Positions 17,809 through 26,721 of a stretch of DNA of 64,000 nucleotides are shown piece after piece (the first letter of the stretch is position 1; each line of letters begins with the position of its first letter). Origin of the DNA: Planctomycetota bacterium. Lineage in GTDB: Bacteria > Planctomycetota > Phycisphaerae > UBA1845 > PWPN01. The translations under genes and the position numbers were made by a program. The DNA is taken from contig JAKLEZ010000013.1 in NCBI GenBank assembly GCA_022711465.1, positions 62,001-126,000 of the forward strand, given 5' to 3'. The notes beneath the pieces are model-generated. The model was not told the origin of the DNA, ran no database searches, and saw only the letters and a list, made by a program, of their open reading frames with translations.

Positions 17809-17825
17809 GCCGCCGGTCGTAATAC
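17799..17825. promoter_or_regulatory. NikR-like operator, GTATTAC-N13-GTAATAC
   Basis: GTATTAC at 17799-17805 and its exact reverse complement GTAATAC at 17819-17825 are separated by 13 bp. Spacing and half-sites resemble the NikR operators I recall for Geobacter-type bacteria (GTGTTAC-N13/14-GTAACAC), each half differing by one base. The repeat covers the -10 of the operon's candidate promoter, the position expected for metal-dependent repression of a nickel or cobalt importer. No nikR gene is in the window. Confidence 0.5.
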
Positions 17826-17852
17826 GATTTGGGGTGACCCGCGATGCTGGCA

Positions 17853-18845
17853 ATGCACATGGCCAATGAGCTGCTGACGCCCGTGGTGGCGTTGTTGTTC
17901 ATGGTCGTCTCGGCGGGCGTGCTCATGCTGGCATCGGCTCGCGTGGGGGCGTCCTTTGAGCAGGACAGAATCCCGCTGATGGGCGTGCTCGGAGCGTTCG
18001 TTTTCGCCGCCCAGATGATCAACTTCCCGATCCTCCCGGGCACCAGCGGGCATTTCGGCGGCGGCGTGCTCCTGGCCATTCTCCTTGGTCCGCATGCGGC
18101 CACGCTGGTCATGACCTCCATTCTCATCGTGCAGTGCCTCATCTTCCAGGACGGCGGTCTGCTGGCCCTGGGAACGAATGTCTTCAACCTCGGGATCGTG
18201 CCTGCCTACCTCGGCTATGCCCTGTTCCGCCTGATGGCCGGTCTGCGGCCGTCCGGTGGCCGACTCTACGCGAGCGTCTTTGTCGCCACCCTGGTCGGCA
18301 TGGTGGCCGGCGCGGCCATGGTGCCGATCGAGGTTCGACTCAGTGGTCTCTTCGTGGCTCCGATGCACAAGTTCCTGCTGGCGATGATCGGGCTGCACCT
18401 GCTGGTCGGCTTGGGAGAGGCGATCATCACCTTCCTGGTCATCGGCTATGTGGTGCGCGTACGACCGGGATTGCTCGGCCCGGTGGCCGATCGCGTCTCC
18501 GCGGCGACCGGAAAAATCGGGCTGAAGGGGGTACTGGCATCGTTCTTCGTGGTGGCCCTCCTGTTGGGTGGCGTGGTGGCCCACTGGGCGAGCGAGGCAC
18601 CGGACGCCCTCGAGTCCATCACCGCGGCCGAAGGCCACCAGCCGGCGATGGTGGCGGCGAATGAGAACGAGACGATATCCCGGGCGACCGCGTGGCAGGA
18701 AAGGACCGCCCTGTTGCCCGACTACCGGTGGACGAGCCTGAGCGGGATCGCAGGAACGGCGCTGACCCTGGCCATGGTGTGGCTCGTTGGACGAGGGCTG
18801 GCCCGGCGGAGGAAAGAGGCTCAGGGTGTCGCGAGTCGTGAATGA
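17853..18845 (+). CDS. cbiM: ECF cobalt/nickel transporter, metal-binding component (CbiM with fused PDGLE/CbiN-like domain)
   Basis: In CbiM/NikM the metal is bound by the N-terminal Met-His, so the reading frame should start at MHMANELLTP (ATG 17853). An ATG 9 bases upstream with a weak GGGGTGA would add three residues and spoil that site. About seven membrane segments occupy residues 5-215, with GHFGGGVLLAILLGPHAA supplying a further metal-binding His. The C-terminal third, with two membrane segments and APDALE in place of the PDGLE signature, matches the CbiN/PDGLE partner fused in one chain. The gene heads an operon with cbiQ and cbiO. The NikR-like operator hints at nickel, the nearby B12 genes at cobalt. 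Confidence 0.85.
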   Translation: MHMANELLTPVVALLFMVVSAGVLMLASARVGASFEQDRIPLMGVLGAFVFAAQMINFPILPGTSGHFGGGVLLAILLGPHAATLVMTSILIVQCLIFQDGGLLALGTNVFNLGIVPAYLGYALFRLMAGLRPSGGRLYASVFVATLVGMVAGAAMVPIEVRLSGLFVAPMHKFLLAMIGLHLLVGLGEAIITFLVIGYVVRVRPGLLGPVADRVSAATGKIGLKGVLASFFVVALLLGGVVAHWASEAPDALESITAAEGHQPAMVAANENETISRATAWQERTALLPDYRWTSLSGIAGTALTLAMVWLVGRGLARRRKEAQGVASRE

Positions 18846-18855
18846 TGGGTGTCGT

Positions 18856-18911
18856 GCTGAGTTCAAGGTGCTCGGAGCTGGCTGCTGAGTGCCGACTGCT
18901 GACCGCTTCTA
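18856..18911 (+). repeat. degenerate heptanucleotide repeat array upstream of cbiQ
   Basis: Eight consecutive 7-bp units in one phase read GCTGAGT, TCAAGGT, GCTCGGA, GCTGGCT, GCTGAGT, GCCGACT, GCTGACC, GCTTCTA. The array ends 6 nt before the cbiQ ATG and occupies the place where a Shine-Dalgarno sequence would be. The same unit in the same sense orientation precedes mqnD and the gene at 54497. Confidence 0.7.
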
Positions 18912-18917
18912 TCATCC

Positions 18918-19664
18918 ATGCACCACCACTACATAGACCGGTTCGCCTACCAAGACTCGCCGATCCACCGGCTGGACGCCCGGGCCAAGATCCTGGCCGT
19001 GCTGGTCTACAGCACGGTTCTGATCTCGCTGCCCCGGTATGTGATCCCGTCGGCGTGGTACGCCGTGTTGCCATTCACCATGCTGGTTTGGGCGGGCGTG
19101 CCGCTGCGGTTCGTGGCCAAGCACACCCTCCTGGTGTCGCCTTTTGTGGTCTGCCTGGTGGCGTTCGCCCCGGTTTTCGACCGTTCCCTGGTGCGACTCC
19201 ATGGAACATGGACGGTGGCCGGCGGTTGGGTCGCGGCCGCATCCATCCTGGTGCGGTTCGTGCTGGGCATGGCGGCGCTGATCGCCCTGGCAAGCACCAC
19301 ACGGTTCCCGGATCTGCTCCGCGGCCTGCGCCGGCTGGGTGTTCCGCACATCCTCGTTCTGCAACTGCAATTCCTGTACCGCTACCTGTTTCTGCTGCTG
19401 GACCAGGCAATGCACATACGACAAGCTCGAACCGCCCGCGATGCGGGAAAGGGACCTCTCGCCTGGCGATGGCGAGGCGGCGCCGGGCAGATCGGCATGC
19501 TCCTTGTCCGCACGCTTGAACAGGCCGACCGGACGCACATGGCCATGCTCGCCCGGGGCTATGACGGGACGATCCAGATGGTCCGGCCGGGGCGCTGGCG
19601 ACAGCATGACTGGGCCTTCCTGCTGGCGACGATCGTGTATGTCACGGTGTTGCGTTGGTGGTGA
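18918..19664 (+). CDS. cbiQ: ECF cobalt/nickel transporter, T component (CbiQ)
   Basis: A 248-residue membrane protein with about five hydrophobic segments. It has the EcfT-family coupling-helix signature MLARGYDG (the ARG motif that contacts the ATPase) near residue 215. The N-terminus, MHHHYIDRFAYQDSPIHRLDARAKIL, is typical of CbiQ. It links the metal-binding CbiM to the CbiO ATPase. The ATG at 18918 has no Shine-Dalgarno sequence; a heptanucleotide repeat array ends 6 nt upstream. It lies 72 bp after cbiM and 78 bp before cbiO. Confidence 0.9.
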   Translation: MHHHYIDRFAYQDSPIHRLDARAKILAVLVYSTVLISLPRYVIPSAWYAVLPFTMLVWAGVPLRFVAKHTLLVSPFVVCLVAFAPVFDRSLVRLHGTWTVAGGWVAAASILVRFVLGMAALIALASTTRFPDLLRGLRRLGVPHILVLQLQFLYRYLFLLLDQAMHIRQARTARDAGKGPLAWRWRGGAGQIGMLLVRTLEQADRTHMAMLARGYDGTIQMVRPGRWRQHDWAFLLATIVYVTVLRWW

Positions 19665-19742
19665 TGGGCACGTTCGCCCCCGAGCGGGGAACCGCAATGA
19701 AGGAGGTTCTCGTTGGACGCAGCTTCGGCGGGGAGGCCGGTG

Positions 19743-20465
19743 ATGCCTGAGTATCTGCTCTCGGCGGAGGGCCTGTCCTACCGCTATGATGACGGCACCG
19801 ATGCCTTGGTCAAGGTCGATCTCGGCATTGGTCCAGGCGAGAAGGTCGGACTGATCGGACCCAACGGTTCGGGCAAAAGCACCCTGCTGCTTTGCCTGGG
19901 CGGGCTGCTCACCGGCCGGGGAGCGGTGAAACTGGACGGCCGTCCACTGACCCGCTCGGATTTCAAGGCCTCCCGCGGGCAAATCGGGCTGATCTTCCAG
20001 AGTCCCGACGACCAGCTCTTCATGCCGACGTTGGAGGAGGATCTGGCGTTCGGACCAATCAATCAGGGGCTCGACGAACACGCCGCCCACGAACGCGTCC
20101 ATCAGGTGGCTGACCGGATGGGCCTGGACGCCATGCTCGGGCGGGCCCCGCACCACTTGTCCATGGGTCAGAAGCGAAACGCCGCCATCGCGGCCGTCCT
20201 GGCCATGAAACCCACGATCCTGCTGATGGATGAACCATCCAGCAATCTGGACCCTCGATCGCGGCGACGACTGATCAAGGTCCTGACCGACCTTGATACG
20301 GCCATGTTAATCGCCTCGCACGATCTGGCCCTGGTGGGCTGCCTCTGCCGGAGAGTCATGCTCATCGACGAGGGTCGGATGGTAGCTGACGGCTCGACGA
20401 CCGAGATCCTCGGAAACGCCGAACTGATGGAAAGCCATGGATTGGAGTGGTGGACGCCGCGGTAG
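19743..20465 (+). CDS. cbiO: ECF cobalt/nickel transporter ATPase (CbiO)
   Basis: The 240-residue ABC ATPase energises the importer. It has Walker A GPNGSGKST near residue 41 and the Q-loop FQSPDDQLFMPT typical of ECF ATPases. The signature is LSMGQKR instead of LSGGQ. Walker B is ILLMDEPSS, and the switch His is in IASHDLALV. Two starts in the same frame each have a strong ribosome-binding site at 6-nt spacing: TTG 19713 (AAGGAGG) and ATG 19743 (GGGGAGG). I take the ATG because family proteins begin near it. The TTG form would add ten residues. It ends 33 bp from the convergent histidine-kinase gene. Confidence 0.88.
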   Translation: MPEYLLSAEGLSYRYDDGTDALVKVDLGIGPGEKVGLIGPNGSGKSTLLLCLGGLLTGRGAVKLDGRPLTRSDFKASRGQIGLIFQSPDDQLFMPTLEEDLAFGPINQGLDEHAAHERVHQVADRMGLDAMLGRAPHHLSMGQKRNAAIAAVLAMKPTILLMDEPSSNLDPRSRRRLIKVLTDLDTAMLIASHDLALVGCLCRRVMLIDEGRMVADGSTTEILGNAELMESHGLEWWTPR

Positions 20466-20498
20466 GCGCTTGGCCAGTCGTGGGTCTCGGCCTAATGG

Positions 20499-23400
20499 TC
20501 ATCCTCTTCGTGCGGTGCTGGGAAGCTCCCCTTGGCAGGGGCGGGGACCGTCTCCCCTGGCCGCGACTGCCTGCCGCCAGAGCATCGCGGTCTTCTCAGT
20601 GAGCTTGACCCGGTCGATCGGCTTGCTGAGGTAGTCGTTGCAGCCGGCACGGATGCACTTCTCGCGGTCGGTGGCCATGGCGTGAGCGGTGAGGGCGATG
20701 ATCGGTCCGGTGTACCCGTGATCGCGCAGCCGGTGAGTGGCTTCGTAGCCGTCCATGATCGGCATCTGCATGTCCATGAGAACCACGTGGAACGGCTTGC
20801 CGCTGTTCATGGCTGCGAGAGCCGCATCGATCGCCAGCCGGCCGTTCTCGACGACGGTGGTGCCAGCCCCCGCCTTGCGGAGGATGTGGGAGATCAGGCG
20901 TTGGTTGTCCGGACCGTCCTCGGCGATGAGGATCCTGCAGCCTTGCAGCGAATGGCTCCGGGCTTCATACCGAGCCCGTCGCTCCTCGGCGGTGACCACC
21001 GTCGCCGAGGCCGGATCGGCGATCATCCGCACCCCCTCGAGCGGACCCGTGGCGACACTGACCCGAAACTGAGTCCCAACACCAGGCTGGCTTTCGACCA
21101 CGACCAGGTCGCCACCGAGCATCTCAGCCAGACGTTTGCTGATCGTCAGCCCCAGCCCGGTACCCCCGTACCGCCGCGTGGTCGAACTGTCCGCCTGCGT
21201 GAAGGGGCGAAACAGCCGGCTGACCTCCTCGGCGGACATGCCGATGCCGGTGTCGAACAAGTCGAACTGCAGTAGGGGAACACGGTGTTCGCTGTCCATG
21301 CCGATGACCAGCCGCACTTGGCCGGTTTCGGTGAATTTGATGGCGTTGCCCGCGATGTTGATCAGGATCTGACGCAGACGGATGGGGTCGGTCTGGATCA
21401 TCTCCGGGATCGCCCCGGCAAACTCGACCTTGAGCGAGAGTCCCTTGGCGTTGGCCCTGACCCGCAGCAGCGAGATGACCTCGGCGACAATCTGGCAAGG
21501 CGAGCAAGACGCGTACTCGATGCTCATCTTCCCGGCCTCGATCTTCGACAGATCCAGGATGTCATTGATGACGCCGAGCAGATACTCGCCGTTGCGGCGG
21601 ATCGTCTTGAGGGCCTCGACCCGCTCCGGCGGTGCATCAGCCAGACTCCCGTTGTCCAGCAGAATCTCCGTGAAGCCGAGAATGGACGTCATCGGCGTGC
21701 GTATCTCGTGACTCATATTGGCCAGGAAATCACTCTTGGACCGACTGGCCGCCTCCGCCTCTCGGGTGGCCCGCTGGAGGTCGGCCTCGGTCCGCTTACG
21801 CTCGGCATTGGTCAGAACCTGGGCGATCTGGTCGGCCATGACCCCCACGAAGACCGTCTCGTCACTATGCCACTTGCGGTTCGGCCCGGTATGCCCGCAC
21901 ACCAGCGCCCCAACAGCCTTGCCTCCGGCACGGATGGCTCCACTGAGAAGTGACGTGATCCCGTGAGGGATCAGAATCGGCTCAGCCAGTTCTCGGGTCC
22001 GAGAGTCCGTCAGCGCGTCGACGGCATCAATCGCTGGGGCGGAGCGGAGCACATCGACCATGCGTCTGTACTGATCCGCGCGCAATTCCCTGCCTTTCAG
22101 GTGGGTGCGGTGATCACGGTCAAACAGATCATGACATACGATTCGCTTCTGATCATCGCTCAGAATCCAGACGCTCACACGGGAGACGCTGAGGGTGTCA
22201 GCGGTCAGCTCGGTGATCGCCTGGACGGCACCCGCGAAGTCGCCCCCGGTCACCGCTGCATGATTGACGATCCGGACGGTCGCGGCCTGCTGGGCTTGGA
22301 TCCGGTGCAGCCGTGCGGCCTGTTCGTCCTCGGCTTGCTTGCGAAGCGTGATGTTGGTCGCGATGCCAACGAACTGGCTGATCGGCTGGTCGCCATGGCG
22401 GACGGGACTGAGGACAATCTGCCAGACCGTCCCGTTTCCGTTCGGCTGCACATACTCGGCCTCCAGAGAGACTCTCTCGCCGAGCAGGACTCGTCGAACG
22501 CCGTCCTCGACCACCGGCCGGGAGCGCTCGGCCCACAGGACGGCGAACGGTTTGCCCAGCGCCTCGGCCTCCACCAGACCCAAGGCCGTCAGACCGTTCC
22601 CGTTGATGGTCAGACACTGTCCCTGGCCGTCGACCAGGAAGACGCCGTTGGGTGAGCCCTCCACCAGGCTTCGGTGGCGGCGATCCGAAGCCGCAACCGC
22701 CAGTGCGGCATCCCGCGCATGTTGCTGGGCAACAAAGCGGCCGGTGAGCATGATCGCGATCAGCAAGGTCACGCCCATTGGGGCCAACCGTCCTTTGATG
22801 ACGCTCCCTTGCCATGCACGAGTGTCCGAATCGATTTCCACGACCAGCGGCTCAGGCCGGCGATTGGTACGGTCGGAGATAGGCACCAACGCGGTCGCGT
22901 GGACGCCCTCTCGGCCCAGTACCGGCTCGACGACGGACGGTTGGAACGATTCAAGGGTCCGCTCAAGTTGAGACGATGCAGGTGGGCAGACGCTTCCGGC
23001 CGGAGAACCGCCTTCCGCAGAGGCCGGCTCGGAGTCCGCCAAGACCACGACCCGGCCACCCCTTCGCGAGAGCAGGCGGATCAGATGGCAGTCGGAACTC
23101 GCTTCGCGCAATAACGCCAGCTGCTGCTTGACGACGGCGTAGTCCGAGAGCGCGAAATCGGCGGGAGTGCCGGTGAGATGGCGGATCTTCCCACGGTCAA
23201 GTGCGGCCGCCACCAGTCTCCCCCGGTTGACTATGGCGTCGCTCATCGATTGGCGGATTCGGATCTCCACGAGATGCGCGCCGATCCAGCCGGCGACCAG
23301 GATCAGACTGAGTTCCAGGCCAAGCCAAGATCGATAAGCTGGCCCGATCCGGTCACGTGACGCATCCTGGTCCACACAACGCAGATAGTGCCGCCAGATC

Positions 23401-24083
23401 GCCGCCGCGACCAGAACGGCCAGCATGGCCCTCACCACCTGAATCGGTATCCCCACCATCTCCAGAAACGCAGCTTCGTTGAGGACGGTGGCCGGCAGGA
23501 ATCCGACCCGTGGCGTCGCGAAAACCGAGGTGAGGGCCAACGCACCCATGCCCAATCCGGCACCAACCAGCCAACGACTTCGGGCACCGGCCCTGCCGGC
23601 CTCCTGGGCAAGTGCCAGGGCAGCCCACAGCCCGCCGACCATGTCGAGGGCGTAGTGGGTGGAACAACGGAGACCCGCCGGTCCGGCCGCAACGCCAGAG
23701 AGGGCCAAGGCAATCAGTGGGATGAGTACCCACTGTCCCGGACGGCGGCCGGTCGAGGTCGCCCAGGAGGATCGGCCAAACTCGGTCAGCGACAGACCCG
23801 CGGCCAGTGACGTCACCGCGACCACAAGCTGGAGCGACGCACTCCTGTCCGCCGCAAAGATCAGCAACTCACTCCCATGCTGCAGCCCGGTGGCCAGGCC
23901 GTATGCGCCCAGCCAGATCCAGGCCAGACCGGAGGCGACCCGGCGGTGCAAGGTCAGGCAAAGGCACGCCAGCAACATCTGGGACAGGCCGTGGACAAAG
24001 TGGATGTAATCCAGCTCTGCCGTGAACACCCCCGATATCCTCCAGTCACCCTGAAGCCAAGGCGTTCGATGGGGAATTTGCAC
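20499..24083 (-). CDS. membrane-bound hybrid sensor histidine kinase (PAS, GAF, kinase, receiver)
   Basis: The 1,194-residue chain starts at GTG 24083. About seven hydrophobic segments (residues 25-260) open with the HFVHGL type seen in membrane sensor kinases. A further segment at about 270-290 leads into a roughly 150-residue extracytoplasmic loop, closed by a segment near 450. A PAS domain (about 470-590), a GAF domain (about 610-765) and HisKA follow, with phospho-acceptor His792 in MSHEIRTPM. HATPase motifs are NAIKFTETG, DTGIGM and GGTGLGLTI. The C-terminal receiver (about 1070-1185) has Asp1104 in VLMDMQMPIMDG. Both phospho-sites are intact. No response regulator is adjacent, so the output partner is unknown. 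Confidence 0.9.
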   Translation of the reverse strand: MQIPHRTPWLQGDWRISGVFTAELDYIHFVHGLSQMLLACLCLTLHRRVASGLAWIWLGAYGLATGLQHGSELLIFAADRSASLQLVVAVTSLAAGLSLTEFGRSSWATSTGRRPGQWVLIPLIALALSGVAAGPAGLRCSTHYALDMVGGLWAALALAQEAGRAGARSRWLVGAGLGMGALALTSVFATPRVGFLPATVLNEAAFLEMVGIPIQVVRAMLAVLVAAAIWRHYLRCVDQDASRDRIGPAYRSWLGLELSLILVAGWIGAHLVEIRIRQSMSDAIVNRGRLVAAALDRGKIRHLTGTPADFALSDYAVVKQQLALLREASSDCHLIRLLSRRGGRVVVLADSEPASAEGGSPAGSVCPPASSQLERTLESFQPSVVEPVLGREGVHATALVPISDRTNRRPEPLVVEIDSDTRAWQGSVIKGRLAPMGVTLLIAIMLTGRFVAQQHARDAALAVAASDRRHRSLVEGSPNGVFLVDGQGQCLTINGNGLTALGLVEAEALGKPFAVLWAERSRPVVEDGVRRVLLGERVSLEAEYVQPNGNGTVWQIVLSPVRHGDQPISQFVGIATNITLRKQAEDEQAARLHRIQAQQAATVRIVNHAAVTGGDFAGAVQAITELTADTLSVSRVSVWILSDDQKRIVCHDLFDRDHRTHLKGRELRADQYRRMVDVLRSAPAIDAVDALTDSRTRELAEPILIPHGITSLLSGAIRAGGKAVGALVCGHTGPNRKWHSDETVFVGVMADQIAQVLTNAERKRTEADLQRATREAEAASRSKSDFLANMSHEIRTPMTSILGFTEILLDNGSLADAPPERVEALKTIRRNGEYLLGVINDILDLSKIEAGKMSIEYASCSPCQIVAEVISLLRVRANAKGLSLKVEFAGAIPEMIQTDPIRLRQILINIAGNAIKFTETGQVRLVIGMDSEHRVPLLQFDLFDTGIGMSAEEVSRLFRPFTQADSSTTRRYGGTGLGLTISKRLAEMLGGDLVVVESQPGVGTQFRVSVATGPLEGVRMIADPASATVVTAEERRARYEARSHSLQGCRILIAEDGPDNQRLISHILRKAGAGTTVVENGRLAIDAALAAMNSGKPFHVVLMDMQMPIMDGYEATHRLRDHGYTGPIIALTAHAMATDREKCIRAGCNDYLSKPIDRVKLTEKTAMLWRQAVAARGDGPRPCQGELPSTARRG

Positions 24084-24478
24084 CCCGACTTCTGTGATCG
24101 GTCAGTTCCCCAACTCCATTGACGATTACCGCCCGCGATTTCGTGGCTGCGGACGCGAGATGGTAACGCTCGAGGACGGGGCCCGGTCTGGTAACCGAGT
24201 CACGCCCGATATAGCCGGCTTGCTGGGGTTATTCTTCAGGGGGGTGGTCAGACGGCGGGCAAGAGACCCATGCCTTCATCCGCGGCAGATCGGCTCTCGG
24301 CGAGCCGTGGCCGTACTCGTCGGCCGCAGGAAAATGCCCGGCGCAGCGGCCTGATGGCTGCCGCTCGCCACGGGGACGATAACTGTTCTTCCCCGACTGA
24401 CCGGCATCGAGCAGCGATCCTGCCGGCCCCGGATGGATAGCCAGGTCGGGGCGAGACGTCTGGCAGCGTTCCGCGGGC
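24084..24478. other. intergenic region, nothing recognised
   Basis: This 395-bp stretch separates two minus-strand genes and should contain the promoter of the histidine kinase, but no clear -35/-10 pair was found. Short frames on both strands have no recognisable content. Confidence 0.5.
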
Positions 24479-24985
24479 TCAAGGACGGAACAGCGTGTGG
24501 CAGGCGTTGCAGGTGGACTGCACGCGCTCGAGAGAACGCTTGGCCTCCGGGAAGTTCTTGTGCTTGGCCGCCTCCCCGACCGCGTTGGCCTGATCGCGGA
24601 ACTTGTCGACCAGGCTTAAGTAAGTGGCCCGATCATTGGCGCTCAGGTCCAGGTCCTTGCTGATCTCGGCCATGCCGGAACTGGCCTGGGCCATGTTCGT
24701 TGCGACCTCGGAGAGCTGATCGGCGCGTCGCTGCTCCTCAACCGCACCCTGCTCAGATTCGGAGAGTGGATCGAAGGTGAGCTTGTGCATGAGGTCCTTC
24801 AGCCGCTGGTTCTGTATGGCGTGCATGGCCGGTTTGCCGGTTTCCGCCAGACGCCGCTGATACCGTTGCTCCGCGGTCGGCCCGCACGAGGCGAGCGTCA
24901 GCACGATCAGAGCAAAACCGCCAACGCCGGCGGTAATCAGGGTGCGGCGGATGATCGGACGGGGAGACGGGAAGACCTCATGCAT
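24479..24985 (-). CDS. small c-type heme lipoprotein, cytochrome c'-like four-helix type
   Basis: The 168-residue product has a twin-arginine-like start (RRTLITAGVGGF) running into a hydrophobic stretch and the lipobox LASC. A helical body follows. A single heme-binding CNACH lies only five residues from the C-terminus, as in cytochrome c' and related four-helix cytochromes. It would be anchored outside the cytoplasmic membrane. ATG 24985 is chosen because GGAGGAG lies 6 nt upstream; a TTG 15 bases earlier lies in that same sequence. Heme ligation is inferred from the motif; partner and role are unknown. Confidence 0.75.
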   Translation of the reverse strand: MHEVFPSPRPIIRRTLITAGVGGFALIVLTLASCGPTAEQRYQRRLAETGKPAMHAIQNQRLKDLMHKLTFDPLSESEQGAVEEQRRADQLSEVATNMAQASSGMAEISKDLDLSANDRATYLSLVDKFRDQANAVGEAAKHKNFPEAKRSLERVQSTCNACHTLFRP

Positions 24986-25140
24986 GATCTGCTCCTCCAA
25001 CCTGAGTCCCTAGAGATGACCCTGCCTGGCAACGACGCCAAGTTCCGTGTGGGCAGGTTATTCCATCCATCCTCAGGATTCAAGCTGTTCCCGGCTCTCG
25101 GCGCCGAATTCTGCTTGCCTGAGGCCACGCCGGGCCGGGA

Positions 25141-26721
25141 TCAGCGAGATCGCCAGCGGTCAAGCAGCTTGCTGATCGAATTCCTGTCGAAGTCCTTGGG
25201 CTGCGGCTTGTCCAGCCCGGCCTCAAGCTGCTCGAAGGTCGGAGTCTTGGACGGTACTCCGTCGGCGGGGACTTCCAGGCCCGCGACCCAGGCAACCGCG
25301 TTGAGCACGATCTTGCGGTAGTCGTCGTTCGCCCAGTTCCAGTGGATATGCCCGCCGGTGAAGCCGAATCCCCGCCCGCCGTCGGGTCGTTCGAAGGCCC
25401 ATGCCGTGTGCTCAGGCATGCCCTTGCGGGCTCGGACGTGCTGGTTTCCGCTGTGAAAGCCGTCCGGCCGCTCGCGGGTCGCGTCCGGTGGAACGGCCGT
25501 GAGAATCGGAGTGACATCCTTCATGTCCCCCGCAAACCGCATGTGATAGTACCACTCGTCATCGATCGCGAACGGCCGGACACCACGGGTGACGGGATGT
25601 CTCGAGAACTCCTTGTACTCGGCCGTCCAGAAGGGATTGACCGACCAGAAACCCTCGAAGTAGCCGCCGATCCACTTGAGAAAGCGGTCCCCGGCTTCGC
25701 CCTTGGGGACCTCGACCGCGTAGTGAAGACAGGCGAGGTTGACGCCCTTCTCAGTCAGCGTCTGGACCTCCTTGAGATGCGGGATGATGGGTTGCCCGCC
25801 GCCACCGTCGGAGTAGATGACCACGGCGTTGGCATTGTCGAAGGCCGTCGGCTCCTTGGGCCAGCCGTTGTGGTAGACCGTGGCCAGGATGCCAGGCATG
25901 TTCTCGTTGAGCAGCTTGGCCAACAACGCGCAGCCGGCGTTGTGTTCGTGTTCACCGTAGCCGTGACTGGACGGGCCGGCGACAAAAACGACTTTCTTCC
26001 TGCCCTCCAGGGGAAGCCGCTTCAGCAGGATCTTGCGGAACTGGACTTTCATCGGCGGCCCGACGTGGAGCTGCAGAGCGACGATCCCGCTGAACCTCCG
26101 CATTTCCTTGTCCTCGTCGGTGGTGTCGGACATGACCTGTCCGTTGATCTCATGGATGAGCCGGTTGCCGCGGGCCACGATCCGGTAGACGTTCCAGTCC
26201 TCCTTCTTGACCCGTTCACCGAGTTTGGCCCGGTCACCGACTTGGCCAGTGACCTTCGGTTTGTGATCTGCGCCGATCACGACCTTGTCGCCCCGCGGGG
26301 CGATGATGCCGCGGTCACGCTCGGCGTAGTGGGCCCCGGTCCATTCATTGGCTGCGTCCACGTCCGCCTGGTAGCCGCCGACCACCCACTTGCCGACCTG
26401 GGGCATCTCGAAACTGCGATACTGGATGCCGCTGTTCCCGCCAAAAATGCGGAACTCGAGCCTGAGCTCGAAGTCATCAACCAGGCCGCCTCGCCAGATG
26501 AGGAAGGTGTTCAGCTTGATCGGCTTGTCGGCCGTGGTTTGCCCCGTGATGGCCTCGTCCTCAACCCGCCACAGGTCGGGATCACCATCCCAGCCGGCCA
26601 GCGTCTTGCCGTCGAAGATCGGCTTGAAGCCGTCGTCCCCCGCCGTAGCTGCAGGGGCAGGGAATGCGCTCAGCACGGCGAGGCCGCAAAGTACATTCAG
26701 GACGAGAATCCTTGGGGACAT
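25141..26721 (-). CDS. secreted DUF1080 (3-keto-disaccharide hydrolase) and ThuA-like fusion protein
   Basis: A signal peptide (residues 1-27, cleavage near ATA) is followed by a DUF1080 domain (about 32-230). That domain has FDGKTLAGWDGDPDLWRVED and the conserved FRIFGGNSGIQYRS, a concanavalin-like fold now linked to 3-keto-glycoside hydrolysis. A ThuA-like glutamine-amidotransferase-type domain (about 240-490) follows, with VVIYSDGGGG and GFGFTGGHIHWNW. Both domains are abundant in planctomycetes, usually on separate chains. Joined in one exported 526-residue protein they suggest stepwise attack on oxidised sugars. ATG 26721 has GGAGG 7 nt upstream; a longer frame to 26823 lacks one. Confidence 0.85.
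   Translation of the reverse strand: MSPRILVLNVLCGLAVLSAFPAPAATAGDDGFKPIFDGKTLAGWDGDPDLWRVEDEAITGQTTADKPIKLNTFLIWRGGLVDDFELRLEFRIFGGNSGIQYRSFEMPQVGKWVVGGYQADVDAANEWTGAHYAERDRGIIAPRGDKVVIGADHKPKVTGQVGDRAKLGERVKKEDWNVYRIVARGNRLIHEINGQVMSDTTDEDKEMRRFSGIVALQLHVGPPMKVQFRKILLKRLPLEGRKKVVFVAGPSSHGYGEHEHNAGCALLAKLLNENMPGILATVYHNGWPKEPTAFDNANAVVIYSDGGGGQPIIPHLKEVQTLTEKGVNLACLHYAVEVPKGEAGDRFLKWIGGYFEGFWSVNPFWTAEYKEFSRHPVTRGVRPFAIDDEWYYHMRFAGDMKDVTPILTAVPPDATRERPDGFHSGNQHVRARKGMPEHTAWAFERPDGGRGFGFTGGHIHWNWANDDYRKIVLNAVAWVAGLEVPADGVPSKTPTFEQLEAGLDKPQPKDFDRNSISKLLDRWRSR

Noticed and set aside
17601..17843. Cobalamin riboswitch before cbiM
   Set aside because: No B12-box consensus (GCCACTG context) or supporting helices were visible; the NikR-like inverted repeat is the better regulatory candidate.
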